NCBI RefSeq assembly: GCF_000237925.1
Contig: NC_031495.1
Coordinates: 23,128,163-23,192,162 of the forward strand
Source of the DNA: Schistosoma mansoni
Lineage: Eukaryota; Platyhelminthes; Trematoda; Strigeidida; Schistosomatidae
Length of the DNA stretch: 64,000 nucleotides
Reading direction: 5' to 3'
Of this stretch, positions 22,302 through 34,676 are shown one piece after another (position 1 is the stretch's first letter; each line of letters opens with the position of its first letter). The notes under the pieces were generated by a model. The model saw only the letters and a list, made by a program, of their open reading frames with translations, was not told the DNA's origin and ran no database searches. The translations under genes were made by a program, and so were the position numbers.

Positions 22302-23864
22302 TTCCTTCACTTTCATGAGATAATCATCTTTGACTCAAGATATATAACTTTCTATTCACAAACCTATGAAACAAAGACAATCAGTCAGATAAAAATGAAT
22401 TAAATGAAAGTGAGAAGGATATGACCATATTATATAGAGTTCAAGAATGAATTAACAGTCTGTTCCAATATTTGGGTTACCTATTTTCCAACTGAGTAAA
22501 AATTATAAGAAATCCTGTTTCATATTTGTTTTAACTTAATAATTTTGAACGGTAACTAAACGTATTCACACACTGCTATAAAAGGCTTACAAACAATTAC
22601 AGTACTTAATAATGCGAAACTTAGTGGAATGCACTTCAGATGCTGGTATATTCTCCTCCTTGTCAATCATTTAAGGACACAAAAGGGATGAATACATCAG
22701 AATTCGTCCATCTTTTATATGATGATGACAAAAATAGTTATAACAGCTGGATTGGTAGAAAACTTACGGAACTTGAAACAGGTGATAGATGTTGACTGTT
22801 CAAATCATTTATAGGGTATTTTTTTGATTAAGTACAGTTCAAATGTATATTAAAGAGGTATTTACTGTAATGTTGCACAGTTAGTGCTGAAACATCTTTA
22901 CTGTATCAAGGTTTATAGGATTAAATAAAGATATTATTATTACTGTTTGAGGATTGTAATATTACCTTAAAAATAAACGGATAAACAACAAAATGAACGA
23001 CATATTATTGATATGTACTAAAAGTCCTTATTTTCGTAATCATTAAAATGACTTAACGTTACATTCTCTAGGGAACGTATATATACCTGTCATTACAAAA
23101 ACAGTGTGGGAACTGTGATAACATCAATAGTGTAAGGATATGAATATGTACGGTTAAAAATGATTTTTTTTCCAGAAAATTTAAAAAACTGAAAAAGTAA
23201 TGGCAACCTAGCAACTTCTATATATTTGTCAGAGAAATCCTAACAACCAATCAACTCTAAACAATACTATTATTCAATCAATATCAATTTAACATAATGA
23301 TTCAAATAATCTAAAAGCTAGTCCTTTAATAATCACGTATGAAAAGAGTTTACTATAGAAAGAATAACGAGTTGTTTTTTATACTACGTCCAGAATTCAA
23401 GGTAACTAAGGGATTACAAGGATGATATATAATCCATTTCATATTCTTCTAAATAATTCAACTAAATTTGGGCGAAACAATAGGTGGTAGTTTTATGATA
23501 TTAGAAAATTAAAATATTTCATGGCTTACCAGAGTGTTTGTCAATTTACCTGGTCTGTATAAAATCAATATCATTCACTTATATACTTCAATTGTTATCA
23601 ACTTAAACGCACTAGTTTTATTTATCCAAATTAAAACTATATCAATTATATGGTGATACTCTTACCTAATAAACTATATTGAATACCATATTTCCTAATT
23701 AAAATCATAATTTTAAGCATAATTATAACACTAATATTCATAGGGAAGTAAATTTTAAAAAAATGATTTTTTTTAACAAAATAATGATAGAGACTAATAT
23801 TTTAATGCTTAAATTTCACTTCATATACATAAATATCTTTATTTTATAACATTTGTTTTCAATC
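22302..23864. other. Intergenic, nothing firmly recognised
   Basis: A segment ending near 22945 (TTAAATAAAGATATTATTATTAC as a simple tail) could be the 3' end of a SINE or LINE, but no second copy was found in the window. Confidence 0.35.
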
Positions 23865-23947
23865 ATATATATATATATATGGAGAGAGAGAGGGGGGAGG
23901 GATGGAGGTAGGGAGAAGTGTGTGTGTGAGAAAGAGAAAAAGAGAGC
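23865..23947. repeat. (TA)n followed by a GA/GT-rich polypurine tract
   Basis: TA units to 23880, then GA-rich and GT-rich simple sequence to 23947, markedly strand-biased. Confidence 0.9.
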
Positions 23948-24934
23948 GTAACTGAGACATTCATTTATAAAAAAAATTGCTTGATGAGATTTTCTCAGAC
24001 TTTCAAATCAAAATCTAATATTATCGTTATCATTTCAGATAGCAAGAAATTATATTTTAGATTTTTCCAACCTTTAACTGTATAGAAAAGAAAGATTAGA
24101 CAATCGAACCTATTAATGTTTACGGAAAGTTTAAGTTTGATATAGTGTAAATGTGAATGGTAATATAGTTATCTACTTTTTACATCCATCTATTTAAATA
24201 AGACTTGACACATTAATAAATACCTGGAATAAGTTTTCCAGTAATTTAGGTAGTTTGAACCAATCCGTTGAAAGTTTTGAAATGACTACAATAAAGTTTG
24301 AATTCACACCATTCAACGTCACAGTCAGAGACAAATCTAATGGACTATTCAACAATTCAATGACTGGTGTAATTAAGATAATTATATTGATTGATCATCA
24401 GATGTTAATGAATGTGATATTTCTATAGTTTTTAACGCTGATTGAATTCTATCGATAAATTAACTCCTGAAAATCTATTCCATCACTTAGAATATAGATA
24501 TGCTTTACTCAGTATCAAGCCTTTTAGACTAGTAGTTGATTTGAAATTAATTTATAGAATTCAATCAGCACTAAAAAAGAGACAAATGCTACATTGTTAA
24601 CTACTCTGTAATAAATTAGTACAAGGCATAATTTTATCTGTGAGGGATTTCTATAGAAATCCAAAGTAAATTTAGAATACTGTTAATTCATAACTTGTAA
24701 CACTTTATTTGTGTCCAAAATTCATTTCTTCATGAACAGTTTTCCATTTCACGACGAAAACATGTGGTTCTTAGAGTAAATATTGAATAGGGTAGATAAT
24801 GGTCAAGTAGACTTGATTGTTTTAAAAATTCCCTATGTATTTCTGGTTTTATTTTGATCAGACCAAGAATAACAGAATTTTAGGATGAGATCAATTCATA
24901 TTTTATTTTAGGAATTCCTGCTAGCTACAAACAG
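23948..24934. other. Intergenic, nothing recognised
   Basis: AT-rich single-copy-looking sequence. Confidence 0.4.
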
Positions 24935-25093
24935 TGTACACATTACGCCGGGAAATAGAAGCAGATATGAAAAGTTTGAATAACAACTGGAAAGAAATGG
25001 AAAGGATTGTCCAGGACAGGGTTGGACGGAAAATGCTGGTGAGAGGCCAATGCTCCTCCACGAGGGGTAACAGGAGTAAGTAAGTAAGTAAGT
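24935..25093 (+). mobile_element. RTE-clade LINE, 3' end fragment
   Basis: Codes in one frame for the typical C-terminus of schistosome RTE-type proteins ([20 protein letters not shown], then CSSTRGNR). It then ends in the simple tail (TAAG)n at 25077-25093. Only about 50 codons remain, a strongly 5'-truncated insertion. Confidence 0.75.
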
Positions 25094-26104
25094 ACAAACA
25101 GTTTACATGTATGACAAATGATCAGACTTAAAACAAATGGCTTGTAATGAAACAGAAATCGAGAGGATACGATAGGAAATTCTTTTTTAATCAAAACTCA
25201 GTTGTGATGACATAAATTAAATATTCTGACATAATAACCAGCATTATTAACTGTTCATTTAAAAAAAATAAGGTATCATTTGAAGAATATAAGAATAGCA
25301 TCTGATAATGACAAATTCTATTAACAAATCTAGTTAATGATAACACGTTTTCAATTTTTTGTGATATAACCTTTTTAATTAACCAAGTATGACCTACATA
25401 AGTTCAACAAAATATTAAATTTGACATTATTCTTATTTCATTCAACCTCTTCAAATAAAGCGTTTTAGGGACATCGTAGTAAGCACTATCAAGATTCGGG
25501 TTAGTATATGAAACAGAAACATTAAATAGGTTGATATAGCTATGAATCTTCACCTACTAAGGTAACAGAGATTGATGTTACGTATAGCCAGACAAAGCCT
25601 ACCGTCAACCAGTATTCTGTTTAGTATACAAGTAGATTAGAGAAAGATTGGGAGCGTTTGATTAAAGAAATAACATCAACACATGAATTTACTGACCCTC
25701 GGTTTAAACATTGTTAAGACCTACAATATTTTACCTGAAATAAGCTAGATAATCGTAATCTTTCGCTGGCAAATAGAGGTAAGTTATCTCATAATACATT
25801 CATTCTGTATCTCACATTAAAACTTAGAGGTATGATATTGAAGTACATCTTTCATTCTCGATTTCAAAGTAATGTGCTTACATAATGACCCGGTCAGTTA
25901 TCTATAGTTCCATTAAATAAATTATTAATAACAGCCATTAATAAAGTATTATTCCTAAGAAGTGAATGTTTTTTGCCAGCTATGAACTACTGAAGGCTAT
26001 CTGGAATTTATAAGCGATGTATATGCTCACTCGCTATAATATTTATACTCAGAGTGTAAACATTATTTTCTTCAGATATTTACCTGGTGGTTGCCAAGAT
26101 GTAA
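25094..26104. other. Intergenic, nothing recognised
   Basis: AT-rich; no supported feature. Confidence 0.4.
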
Positions 26105-26578
26105 CCAAAACTAAAGAAGCACTGAACAACAGAGGAAACAGCATTATAAAGGTTCAATACAATCTTCCTTCGAGATACTGACAAACACAACGAACTCAGG
26201 TTGGCTCTCAACAACAGGTTCCAAGCTTTACAAGATTTACTCAAAATGGAGAAGATCATAGTGGAGAAAAACTGGAAAGCGACTGAAGAAACAATAAATA
26301 TAACGTTTCAGGAGGTTCTGAGTTTTAAGAAGCATCATCATAAAGAGTGGATCTCCATCATAATCCTGGCCAGGATTCAAGAAAAAAAAACAAAGAGACA
26401 ACAATTGACAACAGTTGAATAAGAACAGAGAAAGTCAAGGCACAAGCTGAATACACTGAAGCAAACAGGCAAGTGAAGAGGAGCCTCAGAGCTGACAAGC
26501 GGAAATACATAGAAGACCTAGCAAAGACAGCATAAAAAGCTAAAAGAGAAGGAAATATGAAACAACTATATGACACGA
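26105..26578 (+). mobile_element. RTE-clade LINE, segment upstream of the RT domain
   Basis: The longest frame (26201-26422) reads LALNNRFQALQDLLKMEK ... KKHHHKEWIS, the region between endonuclease and RT in schistosome RTE-type LINEs. In-frame stops occur after that. Its last 291 bases (26288-26578) are repeated exactly at 27536-27826. Confidence 0.8.
26288..26578 (+). repeat. 291-base exact direct repeat, copy 1
   Basis: Identical by eye to 27536-27826 (offset 1248), including the same stop codons and the same A run. The second copy starts at the edge of a gap. Confidence 0.9.
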
Positions 26579-27335
26579 GCAAATATCAATCAATGAAGAT
26601 TGGGAGTCAATTACTTGTTGAAGAGAAAGAATGACAACAACTAACTGTACATCAATATTTGATGAAATATCAACATCATCCAGGAAGGTATATGTGAAAC
26701 ATTTCTTCTGTCTATTCTGTTGATCTTCCATTTTGTTCCATAATCTCATCAACAACATCAGTAACACTTCATGTAAAGCTGAAGAATATAATCCGTTCTT
26801 ATCTTTTCTACCATCTTAAATATCGTTATGACTTTGTTTTCCTACTTGAAAAATGGATCCAGCATCATGGATTACGTACATTCACAATGCTTTCTGGTAA
26901 GAGTACAAGTCTTATTCCATCAGTACACAACTAGTTCATTGAAGTACATCGAGTGATTTTGAAGTGGGGAGGCGAAGAATTACTAGTATGTATGAGTAAG
27001 TGAGAGCAGTTACATAGACAAATTTATAGTCAAATTGTATGAGGGTGCAGCAAGACAAAGCAAAAGCTAACGAGTGCGTACATATATGGGGAGGAGAGTG
27101 AATCATCATCGAATTATATTTAAGCAATCAACGTTTTGGCTAGAGTCTGTCATATGCTCTAGTGATGATAACAGTACAAAAAGATATGCGAATTGTTACT
27201 ATTCAAATGACAATGTCTGTTGAGTAAGTTGATAAATGGGCTTAACAAAAATGCCCACCATTTTTAGCGCTTACAGTTAAAGACCAGTGGGCTCATGATA
27301 ATAGCAAAGGTATGTGCTTTATCTGTAATAGAGAA
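26579..27335. other. Unassigned segment between two LINE blocks
   Basis: Breaks the LINE between the two copies of the 291-base duplication. No coding part was recognised. The part near 27040-27170 is less AT-rich than average and may belong to another repeat. Confidence 0.4.
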
Positions 27336-27535
27336 NNNNNNNNNNNNNNNNNNNNNNNNNNNNNNNNNNNNNNNNNNNNNNNNNNNNNNNNNNNNNNNNN
27401 NNNNNNNNNNNNNNNNNNNNNNNNNNNNNNNNNNNNNNNNNNNNNNNNNNNNNNNNNNNNNNNNNNNNNNNNNNNNNNNNNNNNNNNNNNNNNNNNNNNN
27501 NNNNNNNNNNNNNNNNNNNNNNNNNNNNNNNNNNN
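27336..27535. other. Assembly gap (200 N)
   Basis: Ends exactly where the second copy of the 291-base LINE block begins. Confidence 0.99.
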
Positions 27536-27826
27536 GAAACAATAAATATAACGTTTCAGGAGGTTCTGAGTTTTAAGAAGCATCATCATAAAGAGTGGAT
27601 CTCCATCATAATCCTGGCCAGGATTCAAGAAAAAAAAACAAAGAGACAACAATTGACAACAGTTGAATAAGAACAGAGAAAGTCAAGGCACAAGCTGAAT
27701 ACACTGAAGCAAACAGGCAAGTGAAGAGGAGCCTCAGAGCTGACAAGCGGAAATACATAGAAGACCTAGCAAAGACAGCATAAAAAGCTAAAAGAGAAGG
27801 AAATATGAAACAACTATATGACACGA
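27536..27826 (+). repeat. 291-base exact direct repeat, copy 2
   Basis: See copy 1. The sequence continues from here into the RT domain, while copy 1 runs into unrelated sequence. Confidence 0.9.
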
Positions 27827-29080
27827 CGAAGAAACTGGCAGGAAAATATAATAAACCAGAGAGACCAATCAAAGACAAAGAAGGCAAGACAATCACTGAG
27901 ATTGAAGAACAGAGGAACAGATGAGTAGCGCATTCTGAAGAACTCTTGAATAGACCGGCCCCACTGGACCCACTGAACATTGAAGCAACACACACAAACC
28001 TTCCTACAGCTGTCACTCCACCAACGATCGAAAAGATCAGGATGGTCATCAGACAAATCAAGACTGAGAAGGCGGCAGGATCTGACGATATACCATCCGA
28101 AGCAGTGAAGTCAGACATAGAACCAACTGCAAACATGCTCCACCTTCTATTCAAGAGGAATTGGGAGGAAAAACAGGTAATGACAGAATGGTAAGAAGCA
28201 CGTCTCATCAAGATATCTGAGGAAGAAGATCTGAGCATGTTTGAGAACAACTGAGGCATCAAACTCTCATTATCGGGAAAAATTTTCAACGGAGTGTTGC
28301 TGAACCTCATGAAAGATTCAACAGACACCTATCTTTGAGATCAACAGTCTGGATTTTTTAAGAACCAGTCGTGCACAGACCAAATCGCGACACTACGAAT
28401 CATCGTAGAACAATCAATTGAATGGAACTCGTCACTATATATTAACCTCGTTGACTGTGAGAAAGCATGTGACAGCGTGGATAGGAGGACCTCATTGAAC
28501 ATTCTTCGACACCACTGTATACTTTGAGATCATAAAAATTACATGAAATTAATGTGACAGACTGCACTGAAAAGTCGTTCATGGAGGATGGCTGACAGAT
28601 GCATTCCAAGTGAAGACTGATATCACACAAGGGTGCTTACTCTCACCCTTTCTCTTTCTTCTGGAGGTTGATTGGATAACGAACACCTCTACATCTGAGG
28701 AGAAGCACAGAACACGGTGGACATGTTGGATGCAACTACATGATTAGAACTTTGTAGATGACGTAGCTCTTCTATCTCATACACACTAGCCATTGCAGTT
28801 GAAGATAACCAATGCAGCGAAAGCCTTCGTAACAGTAGGCTCTGAAGGTGGATAGGACATACATTGCAGAAATCATCAAACTGCCCCAACCTGGAATCCT
28901 GAAGAGAAACGTAAAAGAGGAAGACCCAAAATCACATTGCTTCGGGATTTGGAGGGAGACATCAAATGAGTGAGTAACGATTGAAAGCAACTGGGAAGGA
29001 TAGCCCAGGACATAATTGGTTGGAAAACCCTCGTCAGTAGCCTATTCTCCCCATGAGGGGTAACAGGTGTAAGTAAGTGC
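27536..29080 (+). mobile_element. RTE-clade LINE (SR2/Perere-3-like) with decayed reverse transcriptase
   Basis: Reverse transcriptase segments are readable in order. EKAAGSDDIPSEAVKSDIE comes from a 27946-28194 open frame, followed by QQSGFFKNQSCTDQIATLRI and EWNSSLYINLVDCEKACDSV (motif A, normally FIDYEKAFDSV). TQGCLLSPFLFLL (motif B) and FVDDVALLSHTH (catalytic motif C, 28751-28786) follow. Then comes a deletion to the C-terminal part (EEKRKRGRPKITLLRDLEGD, QLGRIAQDIIGWKTLV) and the 3' end GAGGGGTAACAGG with TAAGTAAG. Many in-frame stops and frame changes show it is dead. A 240-codon minus-strand frame (27606-28328) is only its shadow. Confidence 0.9.
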
Positions 29081-31519
29081 AAACATTTTTCTAGGGGATC
29101 ATCAATTAAACTCTATATTTTGGTAGAACTTAGTTTAAACATAACTAAATTAGATGACTTAATGGTATTGTATTATCTAACTAGTTTTTGAAATCATTGA
29201 CAAAATTGTTAATCACTTGGAAATGGAAAGAATCTATTCATAATCGAAGGTATACTCAAATAATGAAGACGCCACAAAAAGCATTTTACTTGTTACAACA
29301 CTTAAGGTAGACGGAGAATCCAAAAGAATCCTATACAACCGTTTTAAGGAGTTTATGTTACAACGCCTATTTCATTGTATTAGGATTATGACTTGTATAT
29401 TTCCAATATTATTGTACTATTTCTAGTTTATTTTAAAATTTCGAAATCAGATAGTTCAAACAATGATCTCAAATAGGTATAAATTCAATATATCTAGAAT
29501 GACAATCTTTACAAACGTTTCAGTCAATTTATTGCCATAAATATTTTGAGGACTTTTATAATTATGTTTATTGATGTGTCAATTTCTAAAATTTACGTAT
29601 ATATTCATGTCAAAAAACTGAATGTTCATGACAGTTTGGAAACTATAGATGTTCCAGATTGATAGCTTGTAGAGGAGATGATTGTATATATAATTTGTCC
29701 CTATTATTAGCCATGGGTGGCATTCAGAATAATTTGAGTATTTACTTGATATTTGAATGACCTAAACAAATAAAATACAGTAAAATAAATGGTGCTGTCA
29801 GTTAGTTGTTTCTCAAAATCTGACCTCATTAATTTCTTAGTAGTATTTAAAACTAAAAAGCACTGGAATGTTAATTTGCTATTGTTGCACAAGCACTAGT
29901 AATGATCTTCAATGACTCAGCTCTGTATAGAACCCGACATCTTCAGACTACGCAGTGAAAAAGACAAGTTTAGAATTTCAGTGGATTTAAATGAATAACA
30001 TTCACATGACTACAAACAGAGTGTTCTGTGATGAATGTTCAAAACTTCCTTTGGAGTGACGATACATACAAGACCGACTAATTAGCTGTGAAGTTGTAAA
30101 TAACTGATAAAATTGCATGAAAATAACACTTCACATGTTGGTCAAAATTGAAAAATACAACTGACTGAAATCGAGTATGTTTGTTCATTTCAGTCTACAT
30201 CCTATGTATGGGGAGAGGCTGGTTACTAATTAGGGTTCCAAATCTAAGCTGAAATGACTATTCGATTCCTACCGGTTTTCCTTATTTCATCAGCTAATGT
30301 TAGGTTGTGAAGGAAGCTGAAATTGAACTACAAAGCACCTAAAGTTCAGAATTACCTCATAATTAACAATATTAAGAATTTTATTTTCAATTTTTATCAC
30401 TGTATGGCAGTTGCGGCTTTGACTGTAATCTACGAACCCGGCTAGTAATTGACCTTCGTCCATACTAACAATGGGAACTCTTTGTTCTCCTGTTATACAT
30501 CATACTATCGTTCTTTCTTTAAAACTGTGGTGTTTTTCTATTTGATTTTTTTCGAAACTAATGCTCCTCTGGAAAAGTTACTCTTCTCACGTTACTTTCA
30601 TGTATATGTTTCACAGTTGAAGTGTTATTAGGTAATAAATGTTCTATCAGTCTAATTAAGACAACTCATTCCTCGAATTAGTAGCACTTCTTTCGTTGTT
30701 TTATCTTCACTAAAAAATATGACACCAGATAAATTTTGTTTTACGTTTAGTCGTAAAGAAAAGATACAAATCTGGCAACTCGTATGACGTTTGTACCCTG
30801 TGAGCTGAACATATTTTGTATGTATTAAAGAGATGTTAAAATATGCCTGAAAATAAACCTTAGAACAGTTGATGGATGTTGCACTATAAACCCGACGAAT
30901 GAATCATAATTCCAATGACAAATTAATAAATAAGTCAAATGCTTTTATAAAAATGAAGTGAACTTCAACGAACAACACTTTTCAGTTACTAGATTTAATA
31001 GCGAAGTATTTATGAAATTTCATTTTTCACAAATAAATACCCGTGAATCTACCAACCATGGAAATAAAGCAATAAATGATTAAGCAAATATTCATTTGAA
31101 GAACTGATGAGAGCCAGAAAGTACTAGATAGCTGCTACTTCTCAGCCTAAAACTCAGCATGAGAAAACACTCTTAACATGGGATGAAGCTCGAAACAAAT
31201 AAAAACACAACGCTGAAGACGTAGTTAAATAAGTAAGCTGTAACTAGCATTGAAATTCAAGGTTCATGCTTCACCCGATTCCGGGCTCATCAACTGAAAG
31301 ATTATTTCAAGGCAATCCACTCAAGACTCACACACTCCAACAGATACTGATCGACTACAGTCCTAAACATTAAAAATTAAGATTGAGAGATTTTCCAAAT
31401 ACTACCTAGACTTTATCATTCTTCAACATATTATCATTACTTCAAAAATCTAATTAAATGTTATTAATCTGTAAAATGTCCCATTCTTTTCTTTAGTATT
31501 TTTGAAACCAAAGCTTAGA
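29081..31519. other. Intergenic, nothing recognised
   Basis: AT-rich. A fragment at about 31340-31370 (CGACTACAGTCCTAAACATT) resembles the 5' flank of family A. Confidence 0.4.
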
Positions 31520-31558
31520 ATATATATTTATATATATTTATATATATATATATATATT
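31520..31558. repeat. (TA)n-rich microsatellite
   Basis: TA runs interrupted by TTTA. Confidence 0.95.
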
Positions 31559-31562
31559 CGTC

Positions 31563-32095
31563 TGTAATAATTGCCCCCAAATGCCCTGGTACGACCGAGC
31601 GTGGGGAGAGTCCGCTCTCCCTCTCGAAATGCTCTCACATGGCCACGTGTATATAGCCTCTGCCAGGGAAGTCCTACTCACTGCCTCCTCGTGGCATTAC
31701 TGTTGTTTACCAAATTGAGAGGACGAATAGCCAATGTCCGGCGTTTAACCGGGTTGATGGACATGGCGCGTCCACCTAGGGAAGTTGGAAAACCCTGATT
31801 CTAAACCGATGGTGCACATGGGCTCCAGTATCTTAAGGGAACAAATGACGTATTAATCAATCGTTGGTCATAGACTTCCATGGGACTGCATCTCCTTACG
31901 ATGCTCCACTGCCTTGTAGATCAGATCTTTAGGTCAAAAGCTTCGGAAATGGCCCCCTAAGAAAACCACCTGCTTCGGTCTGGGCACCCGGGCGGTATCA
32001 CAGCCCTCACACAAATCAAATGAGATTTGTGCGGCGCATATATATCAGGTGCCTCTTTGTACCAATATTTATATGTTTAAATAAATAAGTAATCT
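31563..32095 (+). repeat. 520-base GC-richer dispersed repeat, copy 1
   Basis: Alignable along its whole length to 58012-58545 (shared blocks AAATGCCCTGGTACG, GGGAAGTCCTACTCACTGCC, GATGCTCCACTGCCTTGT and TGTACCAATATTTAT). It ends in an A/T-rich AAATAA tail. It is much richer in G+C than its surroundings. This may be the 5' UTR or a non-autonomous derivative of a LINE; I infer this only from the tail and abundance. A 75-codon open frame inside (31571-31798) is probably repeat read-through. Confidence 0.8.
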
Positions 32096-32169
32096 ACAAA
32101 AGAAAGTCATTTCAAATATTAATAACCTGGTTTGAAATTATATAAGGTAAATTCATTGTAATTCAAATC

Positions 32170-32260
32170 AATAGTCATTACTTATTTAAACCTGGTACCC
32201 CTAGTGTAGGAGCATAGGCTGCCCACCGTGATTTGCCGTCGAACTCTGTCCTTGGAATTA
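32170..32260 (-). mobile_element. LINE 3' end fragment, minus strand
   Basis: On the minus strand it encodes VGSLCSYTRGTRFK followed by a stop, like the C-terminus of the RTE-type LINE ([13 protein letters not shown] at 25093). Confidence 0.6.
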
Positions 32261-33649
32261 ACAATCATATTTCATATTTTTCTCATATTTGAAAAAAACT
32301 ATCATTCAAGTTACTATGCCATTTTTAGCTGTTGTATCTCAAATAGATACAGTAATACCCGATCAATTGAGAAAAAATCCAACCAAAAATTTATTCTGTA
32401 TTTACTTTTAGTCATATAATAAGTAGTTAAAACAATACCATCACCTATATTGAATAATAGTTACCGCTATAAAGTAATTTGTATTTTCTTTCTATTGCTT
32501 TGAAAATAACTCATTTCTTTTAAAGGTTAAGTTTAGTCCATCTTAACGCAGATGTTTCATTATGAAGGTTAACAGATGATGATTTTTTTAAAATAATTAA
32601 ATGAACAAATTAATTAATAATTCAGAATGAAATAGGTCAACTAGTATAAACTGTCCATTACATCAAGTCAATCAATAAGTTGGCGTTTTGCTCTGGATGA
32701 GGTAAATCATATGTTAGTTTGATTGACCTTCAAAAACCAAAAAAAAAAGAAAATACGACTAGTATTACACAGTTTATTTTTATTCGAAATTGCTGAAAAA
32801 TTTTTTTTTCTAGTTTTAATGAAAATTTAAAACGAAATTGAACTGTAGGGGAGTCGAACTATTGTTTTTACTTTGACTGGAGATTCTCATTTTACAGGTT
32901 AACCTGGAGAAAATGTATCTAATAACTAGATTTCTATGTCTATGTTCCAATACTTTGCACAAACACTTAACCAGATTTCACCCAAATATGTTACATGTCT
33001 CATGTAAAATTTATTATCCAGACAAATGTACATTATAGTTAGTATAGGTTTCTTCGATACCACTCTAATGCAATACTCTATAAACAAAATAGTACATCAT
33101 ATTATGTGTTCTTTGTACTAGAAGTAGGAATTTATCAATAACCACGTTTTATGATTAGAACTTACATCAATTTCGGGTTTTAGAAATCATCTTTCAGCTA
33201 TAAGTTCCAACTCGCTCCAGTTAAGTTTATGCTACCGATTAGATAAAATAACTTTCATTCCAAAAATATTCTCAATAATTCTGTTACGTTCAATACATTG
33301 TTGTACGAAATTTTAAGCTCACTATAATACTAATTATGGCAGTATTGTGACTAGTGAACCAGATACAGTTTTAGACACTGATTATATTATTTAACATATA
33401 GCAAAATACTACTATACCAAATAAAACTCGAGTTCATCTCTCAAAGGATAAACAATCAATGACTAAGATACTGTGTTACAATATCAACAAAATTAATATA
33501 CAAAGAATAAGAATGCTTTTTTAGGCCCACTTATGAAACTCAAACAATAAAAAATTTTCCCTCAGGGTGTGCATAAGAAGTTCAAAGACTTAATGATCAT
33601 TTTGACTCAGTTTTAGTATAATAAGAACTTAGAAAGGAGATTTCGTGAC

Positions 33650-33687
<38 letters not shown>

Positions 33688-34642
33688 CAATCGACTGTTA
33701 ATTATATGTAAATGAAAACTAAGAATATTTGATGAAGTTCTGCCCTAAAATACAACACATCAATTTTCTTTAGTATAAATTAGGAGTTGAAATATATACC
33801 CAACTTTAGTGCAGATAAAAAAAGCAAGTATTATTTAGGAACTGAGTCTATTCTAATCATTCAGACAATAATGATCAAAGTTATATCGTCTACTCTTCAA
33901 TGCTGAACAAATTCCATCACATTGACCACAGTGTAGTCACTAAGGTCTAACCTAGAATACTTCCTATGCTAAATGGATGAACATAATCGATTAGAACCCA
34001 ATGACGTAGTAGTTTGCTGGTTAAAAGTCAATAGAATGGTATATCTGTAATCTTCAGCGATTAGATACTTCCCCCAGTTGTAGTCTAAATAGCCCAACAG
34101 TGACATTTCTCACTAAAGCACGGGGTGGTATGATTTAGAATCTCCAGTGGGATATAGGAAACTTAGATCAAGTATATACTGCTGATCCCTTAAACGATAT
34201 AACTTTTGATATGTTTAAATTTTGTAGTACTCCATCTGTCAAACTGGATTATTCAAACGTGGAGTTCTGACCGTTGTTTTGGATGATATCAGAAGCGGAC
34301 GATTCAAAACGTGAGTAATTCATATGGTTATCTACATCGATTTGTTTTATCTAATGATATTTATAAATGAAAAAATAACGGAAGGACTGCAATTTGGATT
34401 TTATCGATTTTTGTGGCTTACAGAGTAGCTCAATTCTATTTAGAGTACACAACTCTTGTTATGACATATGATATTTGAGAAACTATATATATATATAGTA
34501 TTTTCAATCGTTCACCATTTATACAATCTCAATATATTGAGTTCAAAGAAATAAATTTATCAACAGCTAGTTTTACTATTAGATATCAATACTTATAAGA
34601 CTTTTCATACTGGAAATAATAAAGACAGAAACTGTTTTACGG
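32261..34642. other. Intergenic; microsatellite at 33653-33685
   Basis: AT-rich with a perfect (TA)n at 33653-33685; no gene seen. Confidence 0.5.
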
Positions 34643-34676
34643 TAAGTGGATTTAAACTTCACCCCATTGCACAACC
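34643..34676 (+). mobile_element. Family A SINE fragment
   Basis: A short match to the family A flank (TTTAAACTTCACCCCATTGC then ACAA). Confidence 0.6.

Noticed and set aside
22620-22945. Possible SINE or LINE 3' end with an AAAGATATTATTATT tail
   Set aside because: Only one copy in the window and no diagnostic motif.
27606-28328. 240-codon minus-strand frame
   Set aside because: Complement of the decayed RTE-type LINE; the plus strand carries the RT motifs.
31089-31130. CTGATGAG near 31104 as a hammerhead
   Set aside because: No GAAAC block, stem II or cleavage triplet at the required spacing.
31571-31798. 75-codon frame in the GC-richer repeat
   Set aside because: It lies in a dispersed repeat and the copy at 58012 does not keep the same frame clearly.
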